DNA from: Clostridia bacterium
Lineage (GTDB): Bacteria; Bacillota; Clostridia; Oscillospirales; Acutalibacteraceae
Direction: 5' to 3'
Length of the DNA: 40,899 bases
Assembly: GCA_017437005.1 (NCBI GenBank)
Contig: JAFSBZ010000032.1
Span: 1-40,899, forward strand
This document shows, in pieces, positions 31,350 through 39,709 of the stretch (position 1 is the first letter of the stretch; each line of letters opens with the position of its first letter). The position numbers and the translations under genes were made by a program. The notes beneath the pieces were generated by a model. That model saw nothing but the letters and a program-made list of their open reading frames with translations, did not search any database and was not told the DNA's origin.

Positions 31350-33740
31350 TTATTCTGCTATTTCTGCTATAGTTACACCGTTTTCGCCTTCGCCAAAAAG
31401 TCCGATGCGGAAGGTCTTTATATTGCGGTGGTGACGTAGGTGCGACTGCACGTTTTTACGCAGCGTTCCTGTGCCTTTTCCGTGGATTATAGTAATTGTA
31501 CCTATTCCTGCCAAAACGGCTTCGTCGATGTATTTATCAAGCTCTAACAGTGCTTCGTCGGTAGCAAGACCGCGGATATCAATTTCTCCGCTTACATTAC
31601 GGTCGGCACGTGATGTAATTCCGGATACCTTTCGTGTTTTTGGTGCCTCGGTAGATGGTGCATTTGATTTTTTTAGTTTGCAATCATCAAAGCCCACCCA
31701 CATTTTCATTGAACCTGACATAACGTATAGTTGTTTTTTGCTTTCTTCTACTTTAACAACGGTTGCATCACGGTTAAAGCTTGTAAGAATCACAATATCA
31801 CCCACATTGGGTGCTTTTTTAAGGCCTTCACCCGTGTTGTTTTCAACAACGGGATTTGCCTCGTCCTCCATTTGAGTTAACGAACTCTTATAATCACGGC
31901 GCGCTTTATCAACGTTTTGAGTAGCGTTTTGTGCGTTGAGCTGCTTTTTCATTTCTTCAAGCTCGTTTAATAGCTGACTTGATTTATAACGTGTGTTCTC
32001 GATTATTGCGGCAGCCTTTTCACGTGCTTCATTCATAAGTTTATCTTGCTTAAGCTTAAAATCGTGCTCGGCTTGTTCGCTACGCTTTTTGGCTTCGTTT
32101 ATTTGAGTACGCATTTTAGACATTTCGCGGCGATCACGCTCGGCATCCTGTCGTGCCTTTTCAAGACTTGCTACAACATTTTCAAAACGTAGGTCATCTT
32201 CGGTAAGCTGGTCGTTTGCAAGTGAAATAATGTCGTCATTTAGTCCTAATCTTTTTGAAATTGCAAAAGCATTTGATCGACCGGGTTGACCGATTATGAG
32301 ATTATAAGTAGGTTTAAGAGTCGCTACGTCAAACTCACAGCTTGCGTTCTCTACCCTATTGGCGTCCAATGCATAAGCCTTAAGCTCGGGATAGTGTGTT
32401 GTAGTAACTGTTTTGACCCCTTTTTGTGCAAGTGTTATAAGTATGGCTTTTGCAAGCGCGGCGCCTTCTACAGGGTCAGTACCTGCGCAAAGCTCATCAA
32501 ATAATACAAGTGAATTATTATTACAATCCTCAATTATTGAAATAATATTTACCATGTGTGACGAAAAGGTTGAAAGTGATTGCTCAATGCTTTGTTCGTC
32601 ACCAATATCGGCATAAATTTTATTAAATACGGCAATTTCGCTATTTTCATCACATGGAATCATAAGGCCAGACATTGCCATAAGGCACATAAGACCCGAT
32701 GTTTTAAGTGCTACGGTTTTACCACCTGTATTAGGGCCTGTGATTATAAGTGTGTCATACTCACCGCCTAATGTTAGCGTAATTGGCACTACAGCCTTTT
32801 GATTTATAAGAGGATGACGAGCACGTTTAAGGTAGACAAAGCCCTTGTTGTTAATTTTAGGCATAATTGCGCCCATTTTATAGGCAAGCTTTGCTTTTGC
32901 GAAAATTAAATCAAGCTCAACGAGTGCTTGATAAGACTGTTTAATGCTATCGGCAAATTCTGCGCAGGTAGCAGAAAGCTCGGCCAAGATGCGATTGATT
33001 TCGTCAATTTCTTTAGATTTTAAAACTCTAATTTCATTATTAACCTCAACAACCGACATAGGTTCTATAAATAATGTAGCACCGCTTGACGATGTATCGT
33101 GAATAATGCCCGAAATTTCGCCCTTATGCTCGGCCTTTAGAGGCACTACAAATCTACCGTCACGCTGTGTAATAATAGCATCCTGAAGGTATTTTGACAT
33201 TTGTCCGCGGACAATCTTATCAAGATTTTCGCGAATTTTTGCGCTTTTAGATGTTATTTTACGTCGAATATCGGCAAGTGTGCTTGAAGCAGTATCGGCG
33301 ATTTCATCTTCACCTTTAATGCAAAAGGTTATTTTATCTTCTAAAAATTTATTTGGAACAAGTGCGTTAAAAAGATAGTCAATTGCAGTTTCACGTTCGG
33401 CTGACGAATTATCACGCCAAGTCTTTACCAAACGAATAACGCGCAACACATTAGCTATTTTAATAAGTTCACCAGGTGTAAGCGTGGCACCTAAAGCCGC
33501 GCGCGACAAGCTTCCCGATATATTGACAGTGCCACCAAATGACGGTGAAGTAAATTTAGAAATAAGCAAATAAGCCGATTCGGTTTCGGCTAAATTACGT
33601 TTAACAATATTAATATCAGTTTCGGGTATAATCGTAAGTGCTAAATTATACGCATCTTCGCTTGCACACTCACCTGCTAATTTTTGTAAAACGGTTTGCA
33701 GTTCAAGTGTTTTTGCATGTTTTAATATATCATATTTCAT
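31350..33740 (-). CDS. mutS2: Endonuclease MutS2
   Basis: 796 aa, ATG 33740 overlapping the recO stop by 4 nt (ATGA). An N-terminal clamp/lever region is followed by the ATPase with Walker A TGPNTGGKTVALKT (near residue 330) and Walker B LVLFDELCAGTDPVEG. A long coiled coil follows (LEKARQDAERDRREMSKMRTQ...). The C-terminal Smr nuclease domain has EIDIRGLATDEA and TIIHGKGTGTLR. MutS2 limits recombination and, in Bacillus, rescues collided ribosomes. Full length for the family; no missing motif. Confidence 0.95.
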   Translation of the reverse strand: MKYDILKHAKTLELQTVLQKLAGECASEDAYNLALTIIPETDINIVKRNLAETESAYLLISKFTSPSFGGTVNISGSLSRAALGATLTPGELIKIANVLRVIRLVKTWRDNSSAERETAIDYLFNALVPNKFLEDKITFCIKGEDEIADTASSTLADIRRKITSKSAKIRENLDKIVRGQMSKYLQDAIITQRDGRFVVPLKAEHKGEISGIIHDTSSSGATLFIEPMSVVEVNNEIRVLKSKEIDEINRILAELSATCAEFADSIKQSYQALVELDLIFAKAKLAYKMGAIMPKINNKGFVYLKRARHPLINQKAVVPITLTLGGEYDTLIITGPNTGGKTVALKTSGLMCLMAMSGLMIPCDENSEIAVFNKIYADIGDEQSIEQSLSTFSSHMVNIISIIEDCNNNSLVLFDELCAGTDPVEGAALAKAILITLAQKGVKTVTTTHYPELKAYALDANRVENASCEFDVATLKPTYNLIIGQPGRSNAFAISKRLGLNDDIISLANDQLTEDDLRFENVVASLEKARQDAERDRREMSKMRTQINEAKKRSEQAEHDFKLKQDKLMNEAREKAAAIIENTRYKSSQLLNELEEMKKQLNAQNATQNVDKARRDYKSSLTQMEDEANPVVENNTGEGLKKAPNVGDIVILTSFNRDATVVKVEESKKQLYVMSGSMKMWVGFDDCKLKKSNAPSTEAPKTRKVSGITSRADRNVSGEIDIRGLATDEALLELDKYIDEAVLAGIGTITIIHGKGTGTLRKNVQSHLRHHRNIKTFRIGLFGEGENGVTIAEIAE

Positions 33741-34501
33741 ATAATTCCTCGTAAGAATTCTAAAGTTGTAAATCGGTGTTCGGTTTGATATGTAACATAT
33801 CGTTCGGTTAAAATTGAAAGTTCTTTTGCGGCGGTTTCGGGTATTTCAAAAGAATATAGCTGTTCAAATTTTGAATAAACAATATGCCTCATTGCTTGTA
33901 ATACAGTCAGTGTGATAGATACACAATTTTCTTTGCGGCAATCACTGCAGTATAGCGTGCCGTCATCTAATTTAAAATACATAACAGCATCTTCAAATTT
34001 ACCACAACCGTTACAAGCAATAATATTTGGCGCATATCCGGCAATTACAGCAATACGCAATTCGGTTATAGCTTTTATAAGCTCGGGCGAGCGTTTATTT
34101 TCGGTTAAAAAATGTAAGGAATTTAAAACAAGGCGTAAAAATTCTTCTGATTCATTTTCAACGGGACGAAAAATATTACAAAGCTCACAAAAATATTGCG
34201 CAACGGTAAGGGTTACAATATCACTGCCCGCGCCAAAAAACATTTTATTGACCGAGGCTTCAAGCACGGTATATGTATCGCCTTTAAACTCGAGGTTAAA
34301 GTTTGAAAAACAAAGCAAGCTTGTAGCCGAGCCACGCTTGCTTTTAATACTTTTAACCCCTCGTACAAAGGCAGTAATTACACCTAATTCACGTGTAATT
34401 ACGGTTATCATACGGTCATTATCCCTTATAGTCGTTTCCTTTATCACAAGGCCATCGGTCGTAATATGCAGTGTCGTCACCTCCGTATAAATCACGCTCA
34501 T
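33737..34501 (-). CDS. recO: DNA repair protein RecO
   Basis: 254 aa if read from ATG 34501. That ATG has no ribosome binding site. GGAGGTG lies downstream at about 34485-34479 and points to a CTG at 34471, which would give a start M-HITTDGLVIKE that matches the usual RecO N-terminus; a GTG at 34480 falls inside that site. The protein has the N-terminal OB-fold (TDGLVIKETTIRDNDRMITVITRELG), a helical middle and a zinc-finger-type CNGCGK...CSDCRK. RecO loads RecA on SSB-coated DNA. The 5' end overlaps the yqzL-like gene out of frame. Confidence 0.92.
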   Translation of the reverse strand: MSVIYTEVTTLHITTDGLVIKETTIRDNDRMITVITRELGVITAFVRGVKSIKSKRGSATSLLCFSNFNLEFKGDTYTVLEASVNKMFFGAGSDIVTLTVAQYFCELCNIFRPVENESEEFLRLVLNSLHFLTENKRSPELIKAITELRIAVIAGYAPNIIACNGCGKFEDAVMYFKLDDGTLYCSDCRKENCVSITLTVLQAMRHIVYSKFEQLYSFEIPETAAKELSILTERYVTYQTEHRFTTLEFLRGII

Positions 34502-34580
34502 TAATGTTTGATTTATAATCTAAATAATCTTTTGGATTTCCTGTTATTAAAAATTTAAGCCAAGATTTGTTTTGAAGCAT
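34419..34580 (-). CDS. yqzL: YqzL-like small protein
   Basis: 53 aa from ATG 34580, with GGAGG 8 nt upstream, ending at TAA 34421-34419. The stretch SWLKFLITGNPKDYLDYKS matches the W..F..TG....YL.YK pattern that I know from Bacillus YqzL, which is also encoded between era and recO. The tail is acidic and rich in Tyr, Gly and Asp. It overlaps the 5' end of recO by 53-83 nt in another frame, depending on the recO start used. Function unknown in any organism as far as I know. Confidence 0.75.
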   Translation of the reverse strand: MLQNKSWLKFLITGNPKDYLDYKSNINERDLYGGDDTAYYDRWPCDKGNDYKG

Positions 34581-34627
34581 AATATCAACCTCCACAAAAC
34601 TATTTTGTGAGTTAGTTTTGATATTAT
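34579..34627 (-). promoter_or_regulatory. nested inverted repeats over the yqzL ribosome binding site
   Basis: An outer 10-bp pair (ATAATATCAA at 34579-34588, TTGATATTAT at 34618-34627) and an inner pair (CACAAAA/TTTTGTG, 34593-34609) enclose the GGAGG of yqzL; the outer arm covers its start codon. In the mRNA this could mask translation initiation, or form a partial terminator after era. No T-run follows, so a terminator role is weaker. Confidence 0.5.
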
Positions 34628-34642
34628 GGTAGGTAAATTTAA

Positions 34643-35572
34643 CTAATTAAGATTGTCAAGTCCAAATGTATGTATAAGACCTTGGCGATTGCGCCAATCC
34701 TCTTTAACCTTTACCCAAAGTTTAACTGATGCTTTTATACCAAAGAAATTTTCAATATCTTTACGGGCATAGGTACCAATACGTTTAAGCATTTCGCCGC
34801 CTTTTCCAATAATAATTCCTTTGTGTGAATCTTTTTCACAATAAATTACAGCATCAACGTGTAAAACAGGTTCACCATTTACTGTATCGGTTTCGTAAAA
34901 TTTTTCAAGGTCAACAGCAACACCGTGGGGCACTTCTTTAGAAAGGCAACGAAGCAATTTTTCACGTATCATCTCTGCAACCATAACCTTTTCGGGTTGG
35001 TCAGTAAAATCGTCTTCTGCAAAGAAATGCGGTGACGGCTTTGAATATTTTGTAATTTCTTTAATCAGTATTTCAACACCGTCTCCACTTTTAGCGGAAA
35101 GTGGTATAACTGCATCAAAATCATAAATTTTTGCATAAGCTGTAATTATACCAAACAATGCTTCCTTGTCTTTAAGTAAATCTATTTTATTAATTACTAA
35201 TATACATTTAAGTTTTTTTGCCTTTAACGTCTCGATAAGCGAAAGTTCTGCAGGCGGAAGATTTTCTAAATCGAGCTTAAAATCAGGACAAGCATCTACC
35301 ACAAGAACAGCGGCATCAACATCGCTCATACCGTCTTTAACGGCTTTAATCATACTGTCGCCAAGTAAATTGTGCGGCTTGTGAAAACCTGGTGTATCAA
35401 TAAACACAAGCTGCGTTTCGCCATTTGTTACAACACCCATTATTTTTGTACGTGTGGTTTGAGGCTTGTCCGAAACGATAGCAACCTTTTGTCCTACAAT
35501 TTTATTAAGTAATGAAGATTTACCAACGTTTGGTCGACCTATAATTGTTATAAAAGCAGATTTTTGTTCCAT
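34643..35572 (-). CDS. era: GTPase Era
   Basis: 309 aa, ATG 35572 with AAAGGTG upstream. G1 GRPNVGKSS (residues 12-20), switch region TTRTKI, G3 DTPGFHKP, G4 NKID and the C-terminal KH domain with GIIIGKGGEMLKRIG are all present, ending in the typical WVKVKEDWRNRQG. Era helps 16S rRNA processing and 30S assembly. It begins only 3 bp after ybeY ends. Confidence 0.97.
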   Translation of the reverse strand: MEQKSAFITIIGRPNVGKSSLLNKIVGQKVAIVSDKPQTTRTKIMGVVTNGETQLVFIDTPGFHKPHNLLGDSMIKAVKDGMSDVDAAVLVVDACPDFKLDLENLPPAELSLIETLKAKKLKCILVINKIDLLKDKEALFGIITAYAKIYDFDAVIPLSAKSGDGVEILIKEITKYSKPSPHFFAEDDFTDQPEKVMVAEMIREKLLRCLSKEVPHGVAVDLEKFYETDTVNGEPVLHVDAVIYCEKDSHKGIIIGKGGEMLKRIGTYARKDIENFFGIKASVKLWVKVKEDWRNRQGLIHTFGLDNLN

Positions 35573-35575
35573 AGT

Positions 35576-36058
35576 TTACACCTTTGTTATTGCAAGTCCA
35601 AGCTTGGTTAGAATTGCTTCTTCTTTTTCTCTCATTCTTGCTTTTTCAATTCCCTCATCAACGTGGTCATAGCCCAAAAGATGGAGCATTGAGTGGACGG
35701 TAAGATACCCTACCTCACGGCGAATACCATGACCATATAATTCGCCCTGTGCTATAGCGTGCTCAACCGAAATAACAATATCACCAAGCATTTTGTTATT
35801 TGTCAGAGGATTAATATCATAAACACCGTCTTTGCCTAAAGGAAACGATAAAACATCCGTTGACTTGTCAATATTACGATAATTATTATTGTATTCTCGT
35901 ATTTGTTCGTCATCAACAAAGGTTACATCAACTTCTGCATTATCGTTAAAGCTTTCCTCTACCAAAGTAGCAATACAAGCCTTACGAACAAGTAATTTTG
36001 TACCAACAGGTAATTTAATCTTATTTTGAGAGTTTGTTATATTAACCTTTACTTTCAT
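35576..36058 (-). CDS. ybeY: Endoribonuclease YbeY (rRNA maturation)
   Basis: 160 aa from ATG 36058, which lies inside the end of phoH (17-nt overlap); a longer frame from 36118 is not needed because MKVKVNITN is a natural start. The zinc-binding motif HSMLHLLGYDH and the family phrases DKSTDVLSFPL and LGDIVISVE are complete. The ribosome binding site (ACGGTGA) is weak, so translation is probably coupled to phoH. It acts in 16S rRNA 3'-end maturation. Confidence 0.95.
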   Translation of the reverse strand: MKVKVNITNSQNKIKLPVGTKLLVRKACIATLVEESFNDNAEVDVTFVDDEQIREYNNNYRNIDKSTDVLSFPLGKDGVYDINPLTNNKMLGDIVISVEHAIAQGELYGHGIRREVGYLTVHSMLHLLGYDHVDEGIEKARMREKEEAILTKLGLAITKV

Positions 36059-37010
36059 TTTGTTCACCGTTTCTTTCATAAGCGTTGATAATTTCTTGTA
36101 CAAGTCGGTGACGTACAACGTCCTTGGCGCTAAGTTTTGTTATAGCTATATCGTCAATACCGCGAAGAATTTGAACTGCTTGTTTAAGTCCTGATTTTTT
36201 ATCACCAGGTAAATCAATTTGGGTAATATCACCTGTTACAACCGCTTTAGAGTTAAATCCTAAGCGTGTTAAAAACATCTTCATTTGCTCTTGGGTTGTA
36301 TTTTGCGCTTCGTCAAGAATAATAAAACTGTCATCAAGTGTACGACCACGCATATATGCCAGTGGAGCTACCTCTATATCCCCGCGTTCCTGACAACGTT
36401 GAAAATTTTCAGCCCCCAGCATATCGTAAAGAGCATCATAAAGAGGTCGCAAATAAGGATCAACCTTTTGCTGTAAATCACCCGGTAAAAAACCTAATTT
36501 TTCCCCCGCTTCAACGGCAGGGCGTGTAAGTATGATACGATTTACTTGCTTTGAACGAAAAGCATTTACTGCAAGTGCTACAGCAAGATAGGTTTTACCG
36601 GTACCGGCAGGACCTACACCAATGGTTATAGTGTTGTTTTTTATTGCCTCTATATATCTACGTTGACCAAGTGTTTTTGGTTTTATAGGTTTACCCTTAG
36701 CTGTAACACAAATGCAATCTGCGTTTGTTAGACGTGAAATTTTATCATCATCGTCATCATTAACCATATTTATAACATAATCAATATTTTGCGCGGTGAT
36801 TGTTTCACCCTTATTAATTATTTCGAGTAGGCATTTAATTGCACGCGAGGCTTGTGACACATTAATAGTATCACCGATTACTTTAAGTTGACCTGAATGT
36901 GATGTTATAGAAACATTATAATGATTTTCGAGTCTTTTTATATTTTCATCAAGATTGCCGAAAAGATTAACAAGCTGCTCGACACGTTCAATATCAATAA
37001 GCAATTCCAT
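36042..37010 (-). CDS. phoH: PhoH-family ATPase (YbeZ-type)
   Basis: 322 aa from ATG 37010, with GGGAG 9 nt upstream; a TTG at 37025 is in frame but precedes this site. An N-terminal KH-like region (to about residue 110) is followed by the P-loop GVGPAGTGKTYLAVALAV and Walker B SFIILDEAQNTT, then VVTGDITQIDLP. PhoH/YbeZ is an RNA-linked ATPase working with YbeY, whose gene overlaps it directly. Confidence 0.95.
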   Translation of the reverse strand: MELLIDIERVEQLVNLFGNLDENIKRLENHYNVSITSHSGQLKVIGDTINVSQASRAIKCLLEIINKGETITAQNIDYVINMVNDDDDDKISRLTNADCICVTAKGKPIKPKTLGQRRYIEAIKNNTITIGVGPAGTGKTYLAVALAVNAFRSKQVNRIILTRPAVEAGEKLGFLPGDLQQKVDPYLRPLYDALYDMLGAENFQRCQERGDIEVAPLAYMRGRTLDDSFIILDEAQNTTQEQMKMFLTRLGFNSKAVVTGDITQIDLPGDKKSGLKQAVQILRGIDDIAITKLSAKDVVRHRLVQEIINAYERNGEQNESKG

Positions 37011-37042
37011 ACATTTAACTCCCAAGACTTATAATCATTCTT

Positions 37043-37072
37043 ATTATACACCAAAAGTATAATAAAAGTCAA
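37043..37072 (-). promoter_or_regulatory. vegetative promoter of the phoH-ybeY-era block
   Basis: On the - strand TTGACT (37072-37067) and TATAAT (37048-37043) are 18 bp apart. The -35 overlaps the yqfD stop codon. It provides growth-phase transcription of phoH and the genes after it, independent of the sporulation genes upstream. Confidence 0.75.
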
Positions 37073-38238
37073 TTTTCTTTGCTTAACAATATATTCTCTT
37101 GTACAGCGACGTTTTCTTCGCATTTATAGGTTATTTTAAGTAAAATTCCCTTTTCTGTTTCAACAAACTCACGCTCACATTCTGTAATAGATATAAAACC
37201 AAAATCATCTACTTGTGTATTAATTTCATTAAGTAAAATTTCTTTAAGTTCATCTTTGTTATATTTATAAATCAAATTTTCTTTAATTTTATATTCTTCG
37301 CAAGCAACACTTATGGGTAACCGGTTACCAAATAACTTTAAATTATTTATCTTACAGTTATAATTATTCATTTTATTTACTTTTCCAAAATATAAAGGAA
37401 TTTTAATATTAAAAAATTCTATGGTATAACGCTTAATTATCTCCCCTGTTTCGACCTGCTTTTGTTGTTTAAAATTACATTGAGCCGAAAATTCTCTATA
37501 TGTATCGGCAATTATTTCTCCACTTGAATGAACAAAATGAACGCCATCTGCTTTGCTAACAACACCCGATACAAGTAAATCGCCTTTTGATACAGTATCA
37601 CCCACTTTAACGAGAGCATCGCCCGACGATACATTAATTTTTTTAATTGTACCTTCAATTATACTTTTAATATTAGATGGATAATCACTCTCTTTAATTA
37701 TTGTATTATCAATTTCACTTAAATTTATGGTAAGTACTGAACCTTCAACAACGAATGAACACCATCCAATATCGTCACGTATTATTTGTAGATGTTGAGC
37801 AGCATATTTATTATTGATTTTATTTTTTGCCATTCCTTCATAAATACCTATTTCTTTACAAGAATTAATTACTTGTGAGTCGGTAATTTTATTGTTACCA
37901 TCAATATCAATTATCCAAATAAAGTTTGATAATAAAATAATAATAGAAAAAAACAATATTATGCCAAGAATAAATCCAAAGCGCTTTTTATGTCTTTTAA
38001 GAGAGAAAACTAAACCACATTTTTCTATTATTTTAATTTTGCACTTTATTCCTTTACGTAATTCGTAAAGCTTTATAAATCCGGTAGGAGAAATATTACC
38101 ATAGATGTATCCGTCTTTGTACTGTAAATTCCATATTTTAATTTTAGATGCGGCGGCGCGGTTTAGAAGCCTTTCGCTATTTTCTCGATTTATCTTAATT
38201 GACAAATATCCCATAAAAAATTGCCAAAGCCGTAACAT
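37069..38238 (-). CDS. yqfD: Sporulation protein YqfD
   Basis: 389 aa from ATG 38238, with AGGTGAT 5 nt upstream; the GTG at 38247 is within that site. A cytoplasmic N-terminus (LRLWQFFMGYLSIKI..., ERLLNRAAASKIKIWN) is followed by one membrane helix (FGFILGIILFFSIIILLSNFIWIIDIDGN) and a large outer domain with an HTH-free beta-rich fold (GTIKKINVSSGDALVKVGDTVSKGDLLVSG). This matches the YqfD family, which is made in the mother cell and is needed for normal forespore development. It sits directly after yqfC (9-bp gap). Confidence 0.9.
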   Translation of the reverse strand: MLRLWQFFMGYLSIKINRENSERLLNRAAASKIKIWNLQYKDGYIYGNISPTGFIKLYELRKGIKCKIKIIEKCGLVFSLKRHKKRFGFILGIILFFSIIILLSNFIWIIDIDGNNKITDSQVINSCKEIGIYEGMAKNKINNKYAAQHLQIIRDDIGWCSFVVEGSVLTINLSEIDNTIIKESDYPSNIKSIIEGTIKKINVSSGDALVKVGDTVSKGDLLVSGVVSKADGVHFVHSSGEIIADTYREFSAQCNFKQQKQVETGEIIKRYTIEFFNIKIPLYFGKVNKMNNYNCKINNLKLFGNRLPISVACEEYKIKENLIYKYNKDELKEILLNEINTQVDDFGFISITECEREFVETEKGILLKITYKCEENVAVQENILLSKEN

Positions 38239-38247
38239 AATTATCAC

Positions 38248-38541
38248 CTAAACACAAAATTCTATTTCCATAACATTTCCTTTAATATCAATCTTTTCTT
38301 CATTAAAAAAAGAAATTAAAAAATCACTACCTGTAAAACTTATAAAACCCTTTTTTAATTTTAATTTTATGTAATTTTCTTGATAATCTACAATATTGTA
38401 ACAGCCTTCAACAATAACCCTTTTATTAGAAAAAAATTCAATATGAGCACCATTTATTGATTCATAATTTATAAATTCGTTTTTATCCTTAATTAGATTT
38501 AATTTGTTTTTCTTTGAGGATTTAAATTTAAATTTATGCAA
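38248..38541 (-). CDS. yqfC: YabP/YqfC-family sporulation protein
   Basis: 97 aa from TTG 38541. An ATG at 38550 directly touches AAGGAG, leaving no spacing, whereas TTG follows that site by 9 nt. The beta-rich body NGAHIEFFSNKRVIVEGCYNIVDY...GFISFTGSDFLI is the YabP/YqfC signature. It works with YqfD in sporulation. The start choice changes only three residues. Confidence 0.85.
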   Translation of the reverse strand: MHKFKFKSSKKNKLNLIKDKNEFINYESINGAHIEFFSNKRVIVEGCYNIVDYQENYIKLKLKKGFISFTGSDFLISFFNEEKIDIKGNVMEIEFCV

Positions 38542-38550
38542 AAAATGCAT

Positions 38551-38632
38551 CTCCTTAAAATATAACTAATTTAACATATGAAAAAAAAATAATAATAATT
38601 CGGCATGGCATATAAATAATTAAGGTGATTTT
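38551..38632. promoter_or_regulatory. divergent sporulation promoter region
   Basis: A short AT-rich gap between yqfC (-) and the YlbJ-like gene (+). Both directions have a -10-like CATAnnnT box: CATATAAAT at 38609-38617 on +, CATATGTT at about 38579-38572 on -. This is the sigma-E/sigma-K type -10 shape; -35 matches are poor (GAATT on the - side, 16 bp away). It is consistent with mother-cell expression of both genes. Confidence 0.4.
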
Positions 38633-39688
38633 ATGAAAAGCAATAAAAGGCTTGTTACAATTTTTTTAGTAATAATTTTTTTAAGCTTAATCATTACATT
38701 TCCAAATATATCAAGAAATGGCGTGTTACAGGGCTTAATAATATCAACTAAAGTCATAATACCCTCGCTTTTTCCTTTTTTGGTTTGTATTTTTTTACTA
38801 ATAAAAAATCAAATTAGTGTAACTAACAATTTAATAAATAAAGTTTTACATAAGCTTTTAGGGCAAAATTTTAATATGTTTTTTGTGTTTGTATTATCTA
38901 TGCTTGGCGGTTATCCGGTGGGCGCTGCATTGATAAATGAAATGTACAAACAAAAAATAATAAATAGTAGAACTGCCGATATCATGCTTACCTACTGCGT
39001 AAACGCAGGACCGGCTTTTATTGTTATTATTACAGGTGGAGCATTAGGTTCAAGAATTTTAGGTATTGTATTATTGATTTCTCATATAATGTCATCAATA
39101 ATGAGCGCTTTAATTTTTTCTAATCAATTAAAAAAGCAAAATGTATGTTATAAACCGATTAAAAACATTAAAAATTCTTTTATTATTACTTTAACAGAAA
39201 GCGTTAATGAAGCTTGCAACAGTATAATTAAAATATGCTGTTTTGTAATACTTTTTTCTGTAATTAATTCATATTTTGATTACTTTTTTAGTAATATGCC
39301 TATTATAAAATATATATCGTTATTTACTGAAGTGACATCGGCTGTTACAAAATGTAAAAATATATACTTTGTATCGTTTTTACTTGGATTTTCGGGAATA
39401 TCAATATGGTATCAGGTTTTATCGTTGTGTGAAAACAGAAAGGTTAATATAATACGTTTTATACTTGGAAGAATTTTTCACGGAACAATGAGTGCTACGA
39501 TAACTTATTTAATAATTAAAATTTTTAAAATTAAGATTTCAACATTTAATAATAATGTAAGTTTTACTAAAAATTTCATTATTTCTGATGCAACATTATT
39601 TATATCAATTTTTATTATGGTTATAATTTTGTTAATATCTGTTTTTTCAAAAAATAAATGTGGAAAATTTATAAAAGATGTGTTATAA
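38633..39688 (+). CDS. ylbJ: Sporulation integral membrane protein, YlbJ/SpoVV-like
   Basis: 351 aa, ATG 38633 with AAGGTGAT upstream. About eight membrane helices; LSMLGGYPVGAALINEMY and YCVNAGPAFIVIITG are the conserved nucleoside-recognition-type motifs of YlbJ, and LGFSGISIWYQVLSLC matches its C-terminal half. In Bacillus this protein (SpoVV) moves dipicolinic acid across the outer forespore membrane. The opposite-strand neighbours yqfC-yqfD are also sporulation genes. Confidence 0.83.
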   Translation: MKSNKRLVTIFLVIIFLSLIITFPNISRNGVLQGLIISTKVIIPSLFPFLVCIFLLIKNQISVTNNLINKVLHKLLGQNFNMFFVFVLSMLGGYPVGAALINEMYKQKIINSRTADIMLTYCVNAGPAFIVIITGGALGSRILGIVLLISHIMSSIMSALIFSNQLKKQNVCYKPIKNIKNSFIITLTESVNEACNSIIKICCFVILFSVINSYFDYFFSNMPIIKYISLFTEVTSAVTKCKNIYFVSFLLGFSGISIWYQVLSLCENRKVNIIRFILGRIFHGTMSATITYLIIKIFKIKISTFNNNVSFTKNFIISDATLFISIFIMVIILLISVFSKNKCGKFIKDVL

Positions 39689-39709
39689 TGTCTATTCGAG
39701 GTGATACGT

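Noticed and set aside
31471-31875. 134-aa frame on the + strand opposite mutS2
   Set aside because: Antisense to the Smr part of MutS2, Ser/Phe-rich, no ribosome binding site.
33912-34490. 192-aa frame on the + strand opposite recO
   Set aside because: Long, but entirely antisense to RecO, which has all its family motifs; Ser/Val/Ile-rich shadow composition.
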